Below, one piece after another: positions 33,000 through 44,008 of a stretch of 64,000 bases of DNA (position 1 is the first letter of the stretch; each line of letters begins with the position of its first letter). The position numbers were made by a program, and so were the translations under genes. The notes below the pieces were generated by a model. The model saw only the letters and a program-made list of their open reading frames with translations, did not search any database and was not told the DNA's origin. This DNA comes from Angiostrongylus vasorum (lineage: Eukaryota > Nematoda > Chromadorea > Rhabditida > Metastrongylidae). The stretch is from contig JADANN010000387.1 of the NCBI GenBank assembly GCA_018806985.1, positions 62,001 to 126,000 on the forward strand, given 5' to 3'.

Positions 33000-33640
33000 T
33001 TTTAGGGAAAAAAATTCTGTTGGAAGTATGTGGGCTTCGGAACGCAGTCGTCTTAGTTGCTTAATTGGCGAAGCCTTTGTGGGCTTTGCGAATGCTTTTC
33101 CTGGCCTCTGCAGCTTTGAACATAACTGGTGCTCTTCTTCCTTTAAGCTCTTCTTTTACCGCCTTTCTGCATAGTTTTATCTGGACGTCAGCTAGCGGTC
33201 ACCTGTTGACTTCGCGATTTCTCGCTTTCGTATCAGCTCGGGTGTTTCTTGAGGCAGATGTGTCTTGGTGACTTTCGAACTGCCTGTTTTCACAGCACTA
33301 ATGCGAAGGTGTTCAGTGAACGGGTCATACTCTTCCTCGATGTTATCGAGAACGGCAGCTTTGCCTGCAGCGGACTAGTGAGCTGAAATAAATTGAGGTT
33401 TGTGATAGTTGTCGGACTTCGTTTTTTTGAATTTATCGCTTTTTTCTCTCTTCCGCGAGAAATGAAACCTTGCACGAAGGAGGTAATAGTCTGATCCCTT
33501 GTAGAATTTTGGGAAAATAGCAACATGAGGAGGCAAAACCTTCAGTTCGCTATAGTATGGTCTATTTCATCGAAGTAGTCTCCACTGGGATGATCCCGCG
33601 TCCAGCCTTCAGAGTGAGGATTTTGGAATTATTGTTAATG
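33000..33640 (-). mobile_element. RTE LINE internal fragment (right arm)
   Basis: Mirror of 2590-3235. The minus strand carries decayed endonuclease-end and linker codons, including PLWA/KAHKGFAN-type linker sequence and a GDYF(D)E(I)DH stretch near 33560-33600. It is interrupted by stops. Confidence 0.75.
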
Positions 33641-33740
33641 TGATGGGTCTTGATTGTCACCGAAGACTCGGAGAGCCCTGACAAGTCCGGTACCAATTTC
33701 TTGAGCCCCGGAGGGTTGAAAGGATTGGCGAGCCTAAGGT
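33640..33740 (-). repeat. SINE-like fragment (right arm)
   Basis: Mirror of 2480-2600. It holds ACAAGTCCGGTACCAATTTC, the reverse complement of the SINE body core. Confidence 0.5.
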
Positions 33741-34239
33741 GGAATCCATAGCTGTGCTTGATCGATCTCGTGTTTTCACCAAAATTAGTCATCGAATGGT
33801 CCATACGGAAAGATCGTCGTTACGACACCTCAATATTCCTTTGCAGTCACCCAACGATTTCTTTGCGCTTATTTGAACGGCTGTTAAAGAACGAAGAACT
33901 GTGGAATAAAGAGGACAAAATGTTAGAATTTCACTGTCCTACACTCAACCTTGTTTTTTGATCTATGGATGCTATCGACAACCATTCCTGAACCGGAAGG
34001 CTCTAGTAAGCATGAATAGCCATTGAACCATTTAAGCTGAAGATGCATTCGAAATCATAATGTTTTAACTTATATTAGCCAAATTTTTTGCAGAAGCTCA
34101 ATACAGTGAAAATACATTCTGCATTATGAAAATATTAGAAAATCACTTGTGATAAAACTATGAAAGGCTGCTACCAGTGTCGCAATCTTGATTTTGAAGG
34201 TCCCTTAGTAATTTTCTAGTTATAACCCTCTGACCGGTT

Positions 34240-35255
34240 AATAGCAAAGCTAAATTTATAAATCTAGTCTCCTGAAAAAGCAATCCAACTCTTGACAAAT
34301 GTAGTCCGCCGTCCCAGATCTATTTCGAACCTCTTACCAGTCCTCTCCAAATTTTCCCCCCTTCTTAAAAACTTTTGGACAGGTTGAGAAACGAAACAGT
34401 CTTTGCTGGATTGTGAAAACACGTTAAATTACGACTAGATTCCCTGGGCCATTTTCCTGATTTACATTTTTTGTCTGCTTTTTGTTTTCCATCACTTTAG
34501 AATTATTAAATTTTTACTGTGGCTTCGCATAGTGGCGTATTTTTCAAAGGAGCGCTAAACTTGAATGCTTTGTGAGCTGGTCTAAACTAAGTGTGTAAGC
34601 ACTAAACTTCCAATTCGACTTCTAGCTTTTTGATAAAACATGCCTCTTCGCTTAAGCATTCCAAAGTCTTTAGTGAAGTAATGTTAACTATATTGCTTAA
34701 TGGAAGTGTTCGCTACCCTGAACCAGTTGAGAAAATTCCTAGTTCTTTAACATAGATGGCTAGAATTTTGCAAAGCTTTTTGTTGAGCTTTCATTTGGAT
34801 GCTGCAGATACCACCTTTAGAGTAGCCGTGTGGGAGGTGGGATTCCTTATTGCATGTCGCACTTCGTAAACTAACGAAACACCTTTCAGCTTGACGAGGT
34901 CAAGTATAAATGCAGCAGTAATGTTCCCTCTAATATTGTCATCGAAATCACAGTCTCGATGCGTTTATTTAACAGTTTGGCGTTCAGATAAAGAAGTGGA
35001 GCAGGGGATAAGAATGCATCGCTTTACAGTCTGCTATAGCTGCATCCTTAAACAAGGAATGGACTAAGTGGATTAATTATTGCATAAGGATATCTACAAC
35101 GACAATCTTAACATCGTCATTTATAGCCGCAGAAGACCCGCTGTATCTCAACGCTAAAAAGTTAAACTGGAGGCTTATCACTCCAGACTTTGAAGAATAG
35201 ATGCTATTAAACACATTATCACGTTGGAACTGGATAAATATACTAGTTACTTTGG
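34240..35255 (+). repeat. Repeat E2, first copy
   Basis: Direct repeat of 52670-53600. Shared landmarks are a TTGACAAATGTA stretch near the start, TTCCTGATTTAC, CTTCGCATAGTGGCGTATTTT, CCTGAACCAGTTGAG-like sequence, TTTCATTTGGATGCTG-like sequence, a TCGATGCGTTTATTTAACAG block, AACGACAATCTTAACATCGTC and GGAGGCTTAT. The first bases (AAATTTATAAATCTAGT) also match the 3' flank of locus C at 48378-48394, linking E2 to SCVP downstream flanks. Confidence 0.75.
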
Positions 35256-35690
35256 ATATTAGAACGGCTCACCAACTGCGGCATCCTAGCATATTTTTCC
35301 ATTTTTCGGAGTTTTGCTGGTTTAGCCATTGTCTTTCCCTGGAGTGCAGAGGTCAGCTCCCCAAAGTCTGCCCCACGTTGCCTCCACCACAAGCAGTCGT
35401 TGTAGATTAAAGGAAGATTTGCCGCCATGCGACTAGTTTGATAACAGGACCATGGTGGATCTTGGTATCTGTTTACTCTTAGCAGGGCTTCCTGATGGAA
35501 ACGCCTTACTCACTCTCAGCTTGGGAGACCTTGCAGGGGAAATGAATGTCTTCGCTGTATATCGCAGCGCGACACCCAGGAGCACCTCCCAGCCACGACG
35601 AGGCGGTAAACCGTTGGGAAGGAAGTGCTATAAAAACGGCACTTATATCGAATTGTATTCATATGGGGCACCCGCACGACTGTTCACCTA
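35255..35690 (+). repeat. M2 repeat
   Basis: Shares CATTTTTCGGAG, TTAGCCATTGTCTTTCC, GCAGAGGTCAGC, AAGTCTGCCCCA, TTTACTCTTAGCAGG, CTCAGCTTGGGAGACC and a CACCTCCCAGCCACGA stretch with 48460-48860. It lies directly after E2, just as in locus C it lies directly after the last exon flank. Confidence 0.7.
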
Positions 35691-35769
35691 AAAACTTGGA
35701 ATTTGCTACATTTTCTCTTTTTTGGCAAAAATTCGCCGAATACTTGCAGTACTGCAATGAAAGCTGAAG

Positions 35770-36560
35770 GAAAATATAGTGATGAAACTGCTCGTCGCTC
35801 ATGAATTCAATTGAAACGACGCGGAACTGCTTCAACACGGAACTGCTTATGCAGCTGTGTTCGATGTTCGTAAAAACTCTTAAATGGGCCTATGAAGAAA
35901 CACCTCTGACGGTGCCTTCGATTTATCACTCATGAGCAAGAAAAAAACAACATTTACGCTCGGAATTGGATGATTCTTGTTGATATAGCAAGCATCAGCA
36001 CTTTCTTCACTTTCGTTATGGCATCCTTTTATAGAAATTATTTAAACACCTCTAAAATCAAGGTGTATCAGCAACATTCTCTAAACCGAGTGTCTTTTTT
36101 TTCTGCTGGAATGTGGTTTAGTTCAAATTGTATCACAGTGGTCGACTGCCTCTATTTGTAGAAGGGACGGAAATCACTACCTTCCGAATAGCAAACCGGC
36201 GAGTGCCCACCCCCTTGACTCATAATTTTTCTCGAGAGCAGTATACCAGCAGCTGCTATTTTTCGCCGTTTTCGGAAACTTTATTTGTGATTGACGTCTG
36301 CATCTGGCGAAAAGCGGAATTTGTAATATGGGAAAAATTTCGAAATCAAACCATTATGACAATTGGATGATTTCAAAAACAACTTGGTGATTCTGTGCAG
36401 CAGTCTGCACTAAATAACGCTATGAAACAATTCTCCCTAAGTGATGTTCGGTGAAACAGTATTGTGCAGTGCTGGAAAGTCGGCTACTTTTCTTTGTGCT
36501 GAAATACTTTTTTTGTTGATCACCAAAACTGATACTGAAGCACTGCAATAAGGCACTGTG
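35770..36560 (+). repeat. M1 repeat, diverged copy
   Basis: Contains a GAAACGACGCGGAACTGCTT block (M1: GAAACGACTTG, then CACGGAACT), TGCCTTCGATTTATCACTC and a GGAATTGGATGATTCT stretch. It is weaker than the copy that follows. Confidence 0.5.
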
Positions 36561-36659
36561 AACTGCATATGTGAAAAATTTGCTGCAGAAAAGGAGGAAA
36601 CCTGGTTCAGAATTGAGAGCGTTGGAATGTGCTCATATCAGGTCTTGTTGTGTCCGAAT

Positions 36660-37370
36660 CTTGGTGAAGGCAGTGGATTTCCTTTGAAACCCTTAATGGC
36701 TTAAAGTGTTAAAACTGCTACTGGGATACTTTCTATACCGGCATGAACAAGTAATATACTCTGCGCCTTTTATGCTTTATTGGGAAAGGCTAAATGCGGT
36801 ACTTTTCGGCAATAGCTAAAATTCGTTGACTTTCTACGCTATTGCATTGGAAATGCCAGGGGAATGAGGTTGTGAAACGACTTGTTCTTCAGGAAATCAA
36901 CCAAAGCAACAAGGAACTGCTTACTCATCCTTATTTAGTGTCCATGAAGAACTCATAACAGTGTCTGTAATACTACGGCGCTGAGGGTACGTTCGATTTG
37001 TCATCCAAGAGAAAAACAGAATAGAATTCGTAACATTCTGAATTGGAAAATTCTCTCTAGCGCCACTTCTTCAGTCACTACCGTATGCTGTTCACGCAGT
37101 GAAAAAGTGTTTCTCAGGATAATTTTCAATTCGCATGAGATGAGTCCTTTAGCAAGCAGTTTTTCAAAAAGTTTCTCAAAGCATCACATGCCACACCTCT
37201 ATTTTACCAACTGAAGAACGAGGTCTACTGTAATGTATGAGCGGAAACGCTGTAAACGTATTCACTGCAGCTCGGAGCAGTTTTTTTTCTAGTAAGACCG
37301 TAAAACTATTATTTCGAATGGTATTTTACGTGATGAATTTGGAATCACTTTAAAACATTACTGAACAAAT
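36660..37370 (+). repeat. M1 repeat
   Basis: Close copy of 27840-28510, starting at GGCTTAAAGTGTTAAAACTGC and ending near the GAATTTGGAATCAC stretch. No coding signal. Confidence 0.75.
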
Positions 37371-38400
37371 CGAATTGGCCACTTACTGTAAGAAGGCAAC
37401 ATTTCGACTTTTTCTGGCGATCCTACCCCAAATATCTGAAGAAATGAGTGAAATCAGTGAAGAGTTTGTAAACGTTACACGAATGTGATGAGACTACAGT
37501 ATATGAAAAGTACAATAGCAAACTTTATTTTGCCTGCACATCACGAAGAAACTGCGAGAAATTGGCGGCGCTTCATAAACATTCCGATTTCTTAGGAACT
37601 TGGAACGTTTAAAAGGTCACCAAAAACGTCTCAGCTCAGTGCAACCTCAGCCTTAGGAAACGCTCAACTTTTTCTTCGTCTATATGCATTTTCAATTCTA
37701 AAAAAATAAAGGATTCCTCTGCTTCGGGTCAAAACCTGATGCCTTAACGTAGCTGTTTTTTTCTATGGTCAGTTCTGAATTGGTTTCCTATTTTCTTCCC
37801 TATATTGATGGATTCTTGGTCTCACCTTATTCCACACTCGTTGCAGAATTCTTTAGTGAAACTATGGAATAGACTTTGTGTTGGCAATCAGTCTCCTTCT
37901 CCATCCACAAAGAAGATTTCGTAGCTCTACTTCGAAAGCTGGAAGATGCTGAGCGGAAGACGATGGCTTAACAAATGAGATTTCCGCTTGATAGAAATTT
38001 GTTGCATTAAGTGTTTCACATCGAATGATCTGCTTCGTTTTTGTGAATCGAAAACTTCTTCCACAGATTTTTTTTTTTACAAAAGTAGACTTGCGAAGAT
38101 GATTGTAAATTTCTTTATTTGTGGGAAAGCTGGGATTTTATGACGCAGCAATAAAAGCGAGAAGACGGAGACCCAGTGTAAGCCGTGGCAACTGAGGAAT
38201 TTGCCCATTGTTTGAAATTTTCGTCAACTGATCGCTTTTACTTACGTCGTCCTTATTCTACATTTCACATACAGTTATTCTCACTAGCCACTTTCCATGG
38301 GCCTCGCGACAGCAGATTACATCATGGTAATGTGATCCAGACGGTACAAATCAATTCGAGCCTAAAAAGAGAACAAGAAGCCGTATAAATCTAGATTCAG
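37371..38400 (+). repeat. Orphan SCVP-type 5' flank
   Basis: Runs parallel to 60720-61570, the 5' flank of gene D: CAGTGAAGAG, AACTGCGAGAAATTGGCGGC, GCTTCATAAACA, AAAACCTGATGCC, TATTGATGGATT and then the conserved upstream block at 38080-38230. The tail (38275-38320) also matches the flank of gene A. No SCVP exon 1 follows. The frame at 38185-38388 starts inside the conserved block and is not preserved in genes A or D, so I do not call it a gene. Confidence 0.65.
38080..38230 (+). promoter_or_regulatory. Conserved upstream block of SCVP genes (orphan copy)
   Basis: Core GGATTTTATGACGCA at 38133-38147, one base different from genes A and D. It is followed by GCGAGAAGACGG, GACCCAGT, CCGTGGCA and GGAATTTGCCC. 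With no downstream exon 1 this copy probably has no target today. Confidence 0.5.
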
Positions 38401-38559
38401 ATTTCTTAAAGAGATTATGACGAAGTAAATTTCTGTCGGTATTATCAAAGCGAAAGCGGTGGATGAGGATGGTGAAGTTATCTGGAAGAAATCTTGAAAA
38501 CGATGAAATGCCCAAATTTTCTCCTGTTCAAATTTCTTACATTTATTTGTAGTGTAATT

Positions 38560-38815
38560 TTCCCTACTTGTCTGAGAAATTGTGACAAAAACTTATTTCC
38601 ACATTCGATAAACACTTCTAAGAGTTCTAGCCAAGCCTGTCACACTCATTACGACAATGTAGTTCAATGTTAGAAGAACAAAAAGCTGCAAAAAGAAATT
38701 TTAACCGTAAGTTGAGCAAATTCCAGGTTTTAAAAATTCTGACTGTCGATATAGTTTTAACCACTTTAAAACATTGTCACTGAAATGGTTTTAACATCTA
38801 ATACAGTAATCTCGT
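38560..38815 (+). repeat. Fragment resembling SCVP intron 3
   Basis: Matches 47630-47900 (intron 3 of locus C) and 63680-64000 (intron 3 of gene D): CTTATTTCCAC, TAAGAGTTCTAGCCA, TTAGAAGAACAAAAA, AAATTTTAACCG and GACTGTCGAT. The orphan 5' flank and this intron piece are only about 200 bases apart, so the exon 1-3 segment between them has been lost. Confidence 0.6.
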
Positions 38816-38819
38816 GCAA

Positions 38820-38970
38820 GAGGAGTGTGCTGGCACAGTGGCATTGACGTCTGTCATCGCGAGAATAGTGCTTGTTCGATTACACTCCCATGTCCACCAA
38901 GCCTCTGATCTCTTCCAGGTTGAGAAACTGATACCAGACTTGTCCGAAAAGAAACCACTATCTGTAATTT
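38820..38970 (+). mobile_element. tRNA-derived SINE, partial copy S6
   Basis: GTGCTGGCACAGTGGCATTGACG at the head (A-box-like TGGCACAGTGG), TTCGATTACACTC as B box, then CACCAAGCCTCTG and a GATACCAGACTTGTCCG body. The 3' half is missing. Confidence 0.6.
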
Positions 38971-39196
38971 AAATGAGAGCGCTCCAGCCTGGCAATTTCG
39001 GTACTTCAGGGAAGCCGTCTCGACCAGCATTCTACCACATTCGAGGTTAAATGATAATCGTCGAGATGCAGCCGAAGTAACACACAAAATGTAGAAAATT
39101 TAAGTGTATGATGGAAGCGAAGAATAGCACCGAATATGAGAAGTGCTGCGATCCGCAAAGTCGACGTGAAGAAAAGACAGCTCGTATCATCTGTAC
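38971..39196. other. Short unassigned stretch
   Basis: Between the SINE and the 3' end of RTE-C. Minus frames here are only extensions of the LINE terminus. Nothing was recognised. Confidence 0.35.
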
Positions 39197-42100
39197 CACC
39201 TGTAGTCTCGTTGATCGTCGAATGACTTGAGCGGGTACCAGTAAATCTTCCATTTTTTCCTGTCGCGTGCAAGATTAGCCCAGTGTATTCTGCTGTTCTG
39301 CTCGCTCTAGGAACCTGTCGAGCATCATATCTTTCTTATAGGCTTTTCGTAAAGAACTCTGACCGTCGGATCGGTGGTCTTCCTGCAGTACTTTTAACAT
39401 CTCGAGGAATCCATTCACTAACAGCTCTTGTTCATCGGTTGTAATTCATACGCATTACGTGTCCAGCCCATCATATCTTCGACTTTCTGGCATGCAGAAC
39501 GGCATCTCTGATTTTTTGACCTTTGACGCAGATCGCAGCTTCGGATCCCAATTCCTTACTTATGTGAAACGGGATACTCCTAAAATCGTCCTTTTCGACG
39601 GCGCGTTCGATAACGCTGAGTGACCTTTCATCCTGCTTACGCAGCGACCTGGTTTCTGACGCATAGGTTAGGGGCAGGAAGTACCGCTGGATTCGAGAAG
39701 GTGGGCACGGGGTCGGTTGTTCTTTGTTTACTTCACCACATCCTCGATGTTCTTGAAAACATCCCAAGCCGCTCGTTTCCTTGAGCTCACCTCTGGTGCT
39801 GAGTCGCCCATCGTGCTCATTTTCTGACCTAGATAGATACAACTGGAGAATTCAGAGATCTCGATTCGTTGAGCATGAATAAGGTATCGTAATCAATCTG
39901 TTTTTTTATGAAAATCGTTTTTGTGAGATTTAGTCGAAGACCAATCTTTCCACAGGCTTTATCAAAGTCGGCAAGCACACGTTCCGCTTGGCTAATGTTT
40001 CGTATTATAAGGACGACGTCATCAGCAAAGCGAAGGTGGTGTAACTGCCGACCATCGATTTTCACTCCCATATTATCGCATTCCAATGTTCGCATCACTT
40101 TCTCGAGGCTGGGGTAAATAACTTTGGCGAGATGATATCGCCTTGCCTTACTCTTCTTTCGACCTCAATGTTAATATCGTTGTATAATGGTGATATCTCA
40201 GCGAGGAAATTTTCGTAAAGATCACCAACAATCTTCTTACCGTGTGGATACGGTCGATCGTACTAAATCCTTTTTGAGACACTCCTTGCTCGCATGGCTG
40301 TCCTATGTCCAGTGTTCTATCATTCCTTTTTAGGATGACGCGGGTGAAAAGTTTGTGAACGACAAAACTAAGTAAGCAGAGTGGGCGATAGTTGCCGGCA
40401 ACGTGGAGGTCGCCCTTCTTAAACATTAGTCCTGCCATGCTGGTCTTCCAAACAGTAAGGACATTGCATTCAGAAAGGTAGCGTGTTTACGGAAAACTGT
40501 GGGAAAGTTCTTAAAGTGCTCTGATCTTATCCTCTCTGGACCTGGTGCTGTTCGATTTTTAATCGACCAAATGGCTTATCGGATTTCGGAATTTAGAATC
40601 GGTGGTGCAACACATCTATCCTTTTTTATTTCATATGAATGAAGATAAACGTGGTTATCGAAGAAACCTGAGTAGCATTCGTGAATTATTTTCTTCATTG
40701 CCTTTTCTGGACGCTGTAGCAGTTCCGTCTGACCGTCGGAGTGCAATGATCTTGGTCATGCAATCAGCGACACTTTGGTGGGGTTTTGTGAATGCTTTTT
40801 TCCGCCTCTGCAACTTCGACCATTACTCCTGCTGTTTTCTCTTTAAGATCTTCTTTTATCGTCTGTCTGCATTGTTTTGCAAATTCGGACGTTAGTCTCG
40901 CCGTTGCCTGCAGCTCGCGTGATTGCACGCTGGCGTACCAGCTCGAGATTTTGGAGACAGTCTCTTGGTGACTTTTCGAACTCTCAGCCTTCACAGCGCT
41001 ACGGTGAAGATGTTGAATAAGCCGATCGCATTCTTCATCGATGTTATCGTCACCGGAACCTTCCCAACAAAGCGACTAATCAATAGAATTAGTTCCAATG
41101 TGTAGTGGTTCTGAGACCTCGTTTTTTATTTTAGCGGTTTTTTCTCCTTTCTGCGATAAATGGAGTCTTGCACGAAGGAGGCGGTGGTCTGATCTCGTGT
41201 AGAATTTTAGGAAAACCGCGACATCGTTAAAGTGAAACCTTGGACTTACTATGATTTGGACTATTTGATTGTGGTACTCACCATAGGAAGACTCCAACGT
41301 CCAGGGTTAAAGGTGGGACTTTTGGAAGTGCGAGTTACTATTGACCGTCCTAGACGTCATGATAAACTCAGACAGCCGCTCTCCCTGCTAGTTCCATTCT
41401 AATCCGTGGGTGTCAATGTGGTGCTCTTTAGACGTTCTTCTCGGTCCAATTATGGCGTTCAAACCCTCCAATGATGACCTTTAGGAAAGTACTGTCTTCT
41501 CTGCAGAACTTCTCCATGTCCATATAGAACGTTTCGACTTCTTCTTCGTCATAGTTTGATTTCGACGCGTAACGACGAAGATTATCAAAGCCAGAATTGA
41601 TCCAAATCTGTTTGATCGTAAACGTCCAATTCGGGTTGTTAGTTGTTCAAATCAATTAAATCAATTAAACAATTAATATTCATGGAGAAACCCGTGTTGA
41701 CGAGAACGACGACGGGGCCCGATTCCTCTGGTATCGCATGTTCCGAGGAACAACTTTTTCTCAGCTGTCATAGACGCCATTGAATGGCTGGCGTCGTCTC
41801 GTCTTGGCTAGGCCGATGACATCTTGCCTTATCTTTCTTGCTTGGATGATCAACTCTTCTATCGAGGTCTCAGATGCCAGTGTGTATATGCATTGTAAGT
41901 ACAGATCGGATCGTCACCCTAGTTCTTGCAGATATAGGCAGCTTAGAATGGTCCTGAGATTTCAGCAGCCTCTCCGTACTCCTCTTAACCAATGCTGCCA
42001 AATTGGGGGGCTCTTTTTGGGTCAGGGGGACAAGGTCCGTTTTTTTTCACTGTGTCTAGCATTTTGATACCCACGTATAGCTTGCTTGGGTCTGAACGTG

Positions 42101-42490
42101 GTGGCTCGGTATACTCACGGGTAGCTTGCCAGGCTCTCCCAGAGTGGACATGCACCTTATTTGTTGGAGGCTACTCCTAACAGTCTCCCATATACTTTCC
42201 TGTCACTTGATTGCAGGCTTTTGGCCGAAATGACTCGTAGAATACAATCCACATGAGCGAGAACGCACCCACACACGCATGCATGAATACGCCTAGCAAG
42301 TACAGAAAGTATGTGCAAAATCTGCGCTAGAGAAACAGAGGGTGCATCCAATGGATTCACCTGCGTTTCAGCGAAGCAAAGGTCGCTTTTTGATCCGCGT
42401 TTAACCCCCCTATCCGCCACCTAGTGACGAGCCACGTAGCCTCACGACTAACCGGCTCGACATCGCTCAAATGAGGGCGGTCCGTATACA
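39197..42490 (-). mobile_element. RTE-type LINE, copy RTE-C, full length, dead
   Basis: The longest copy (about 3.3 kb). From the 5' end at 42490: the GAGCCGGTTAGTCGTGAGGCTACGTGGC leader, then decayed endonuclease (41800-41080, with a SSYGEYHNQIVQIIV relic at 41297-41240 and RSDHRLLRARLHL following). The linker is at 40994-40764, and reverse transcriptase pieces follow: a GNYRPLCLLSF region in 40438-40148, and FADDVVLI within 40098-39829 (QLHHLRFADDVVLI, LRLNLTKTIFIKK). The C-terminus (39842-39471) holds RKQDERSLSVIE. The 3' end is CATTCGACGATCAACGAGACTACAGG plus a GGTGGTACAGATGATACGAG tail. Frameshifts separate every domain. Confidence 0.9.
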
Positions 42491-42499
42491 GGGTACTCA

Positions 42500-42655
42500 A
42501 TAGATGAACATAATCTTTCTGATGGCCATTTTATTTGTAGATCACACATATTTTAATGACACTCTTGCGATCCACTTTCACCAATTTTACGCGTTAGTCA
42601 CTAAGTCCTGCTATTCAAAAAATATGTTTATTTGACGATAATTCAAGTTTAAATT
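42500..42655 (+). repeat. 3' end of an M1 repeat
   Basis: Matches 28530-28680: CTGATGGCCATTTTATTTGTAG, ACCAATTTTACGCGTTAGTC, ACTAAGTCCTGCT and a TATGTTTATTTGACGATAATTCAAG stretch. Only the end is present, starting right at the 5' end of RTE-C. Confidence 0.65.
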
Positions 42656-43544
42656 GCTGAGCTTACGGGAGGGTTAGTAAATTAGCTTTATTCCGCTAAC
42701 GTTTCGACTCCTTCGTCTTCATCAGAGCCGATGAACCGATTTGATTTTCCATAGTTGTTCGTCTTCAAGGTGTCCAATTTAAATTATAAATAATTTCCCT
42801 TAAAAGCATAAATGTCGATATTACACAGTTTTACGTGATCAACTAATATTACGTAGTACCATATAGACAACACCTATGACTAAGTAAGCTTACTATAAAC
42901 CAAATTTTCCACCAGACGTGGCGAAAAAGTTTTTTTGATGAGTTCGAGGCACAGTATTATTTTCCGATGTATTTGTTAGTGATTGGGAATGAACCGGTGT
43001 GAAACCTGCGACTCCACAAAAACTGGTTAGACGAGAAAGCCGTCCACATGTTCGATGAAGTATCCGGATGGCTGTTTCATAAATTCTGCCGATCCAAATC
43101 ATAACGAAAAAAATCGTTGGACATTTTCCAGATTTCTCCTATTTCCCTCGATTCTCGATGTCATCCTCTGTTTCTGTTAATACCGTGAGCTCAAAAAAAT
43201 GACTTGAAAGAAGTTGGGCATTCTATGGAGCTCATGGAATATTATAAAAATGCATTTTCTTGTTTCATTTATGGTCATTAATTCAACCCGAAAATTGTTG
43301 ACAAAAAACTTTTCAATAAGGCTTCATTTAGCCGGTTTTTACTACATATAGTTTGCAAAAGAAACGAAAGAGAGTGGCTCTTTGCTGGGAGTACGACATT
43401 AGCATGGATTGATCTCTTTACTACTTCTTTTTTGATATTGTTTTTTTGTCGGGAACGTTTTCCTTGTAGCTGCTCAGTCATGCTTCTCTTATTCTATCGA
43501 AGGAGTCAGTTTATTTGCTTTACTTTCATTCCCGCTCTAGCGTA
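42656..43544. other. No gene; repeat remnants
   Basis: At 42693-42735 lies CGCTAACGTTTCGACTCC followed by TTCGTCTTCATCAGAGCC, a motif that recurs in several repeats of the window. Around 42970-43000 there is a stretch similar to 29480-29510. The frames at 42893-43102 and 43278-43481 have no known motif. Confidence 0.4.
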
Positions 43545-44008
43545 TGCATCAGAAAACTGGTTGCCTGCGTAAGCAGGAAGAAAGATCACTTATCGTTGTT
43601 GAACGCACATTCGAAAGGACGGTGCTAGGAGTATTCCGTGCCGCACAAGTAGGGGAAGAGATCCGAAGGTCCAACCTGCGTCAAAGATCAACAATCAAAG
43701 ATATCGTTCTATAAGGGAAACTTTCGATGACTAGGTGGGCTGGACACGTAATGCGTTTGAACGACGACCGTTGAACAAGAACCGTTAGTAGCTGTATTGC
43801 TCAGGTTGTCAAATGTACTGCAGGGAGACCGTCGACGGAATGGCCGGAGTTCTTCGCGAAAAGCTTGTCAGAAAGGTATGATCCTCTACGAACCATAGAA
43901 CGAGCAGAACCCACTGGAGTACTGTTGCACGCGACGTGCAAAAATCGAAGATTTCCTGGTTCACGCTCTAGTCACTCGACGATCAGCAAGGTGACAGAAG
44001 AGACAGGT
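43545..44008 (+). mobile_element. RTE-type LINE, 3' fragment RTE-G
   Basis: Begins with the C-terminal KQDERSLSVIE-equivalent (CTGCGTAAGCAGGAAGAAAG) and runs through the GVFR and GHVMR-like region. It also holds the GRPSTEWPEFF and RARSSHSTIS equivalents. The 3' end is CACTCGACGATCAGCAAGG plus an AGAGACAGGTTA tail. It is a normal 5'-truncated LINE insertion, broken by stops. Confidence 0.8.

Larger units (their letters stand above)
25060..34232 (-). repeat. Right arm of the giant inverted duplication
   Basis: Mirror of 2005-11041 (anchor pairs are listed there). The inner end begins close to the junction with RTE-B and includes the last exon of locus B. The outer end stops at about 34232, inside TATAACCCTCTGACC. 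Arm-specific here is the M1 insertion at 27840-28690 with extra M3 sequence. Beyond the outer end the sequence continues as E2/M2, blocks that follow the last exon in locus C. This suggests that the arm interior is a ~9 kb block inserted into the 3' flank of an SCVP gene before the inversion. Confidence 0.92.

Noticed and set aside
38185..38388. 67-residue frame after the orphan upstream block
   Set aside because: Neither gene A nor gene D preserves it; it is flank sequence that happens to be open.
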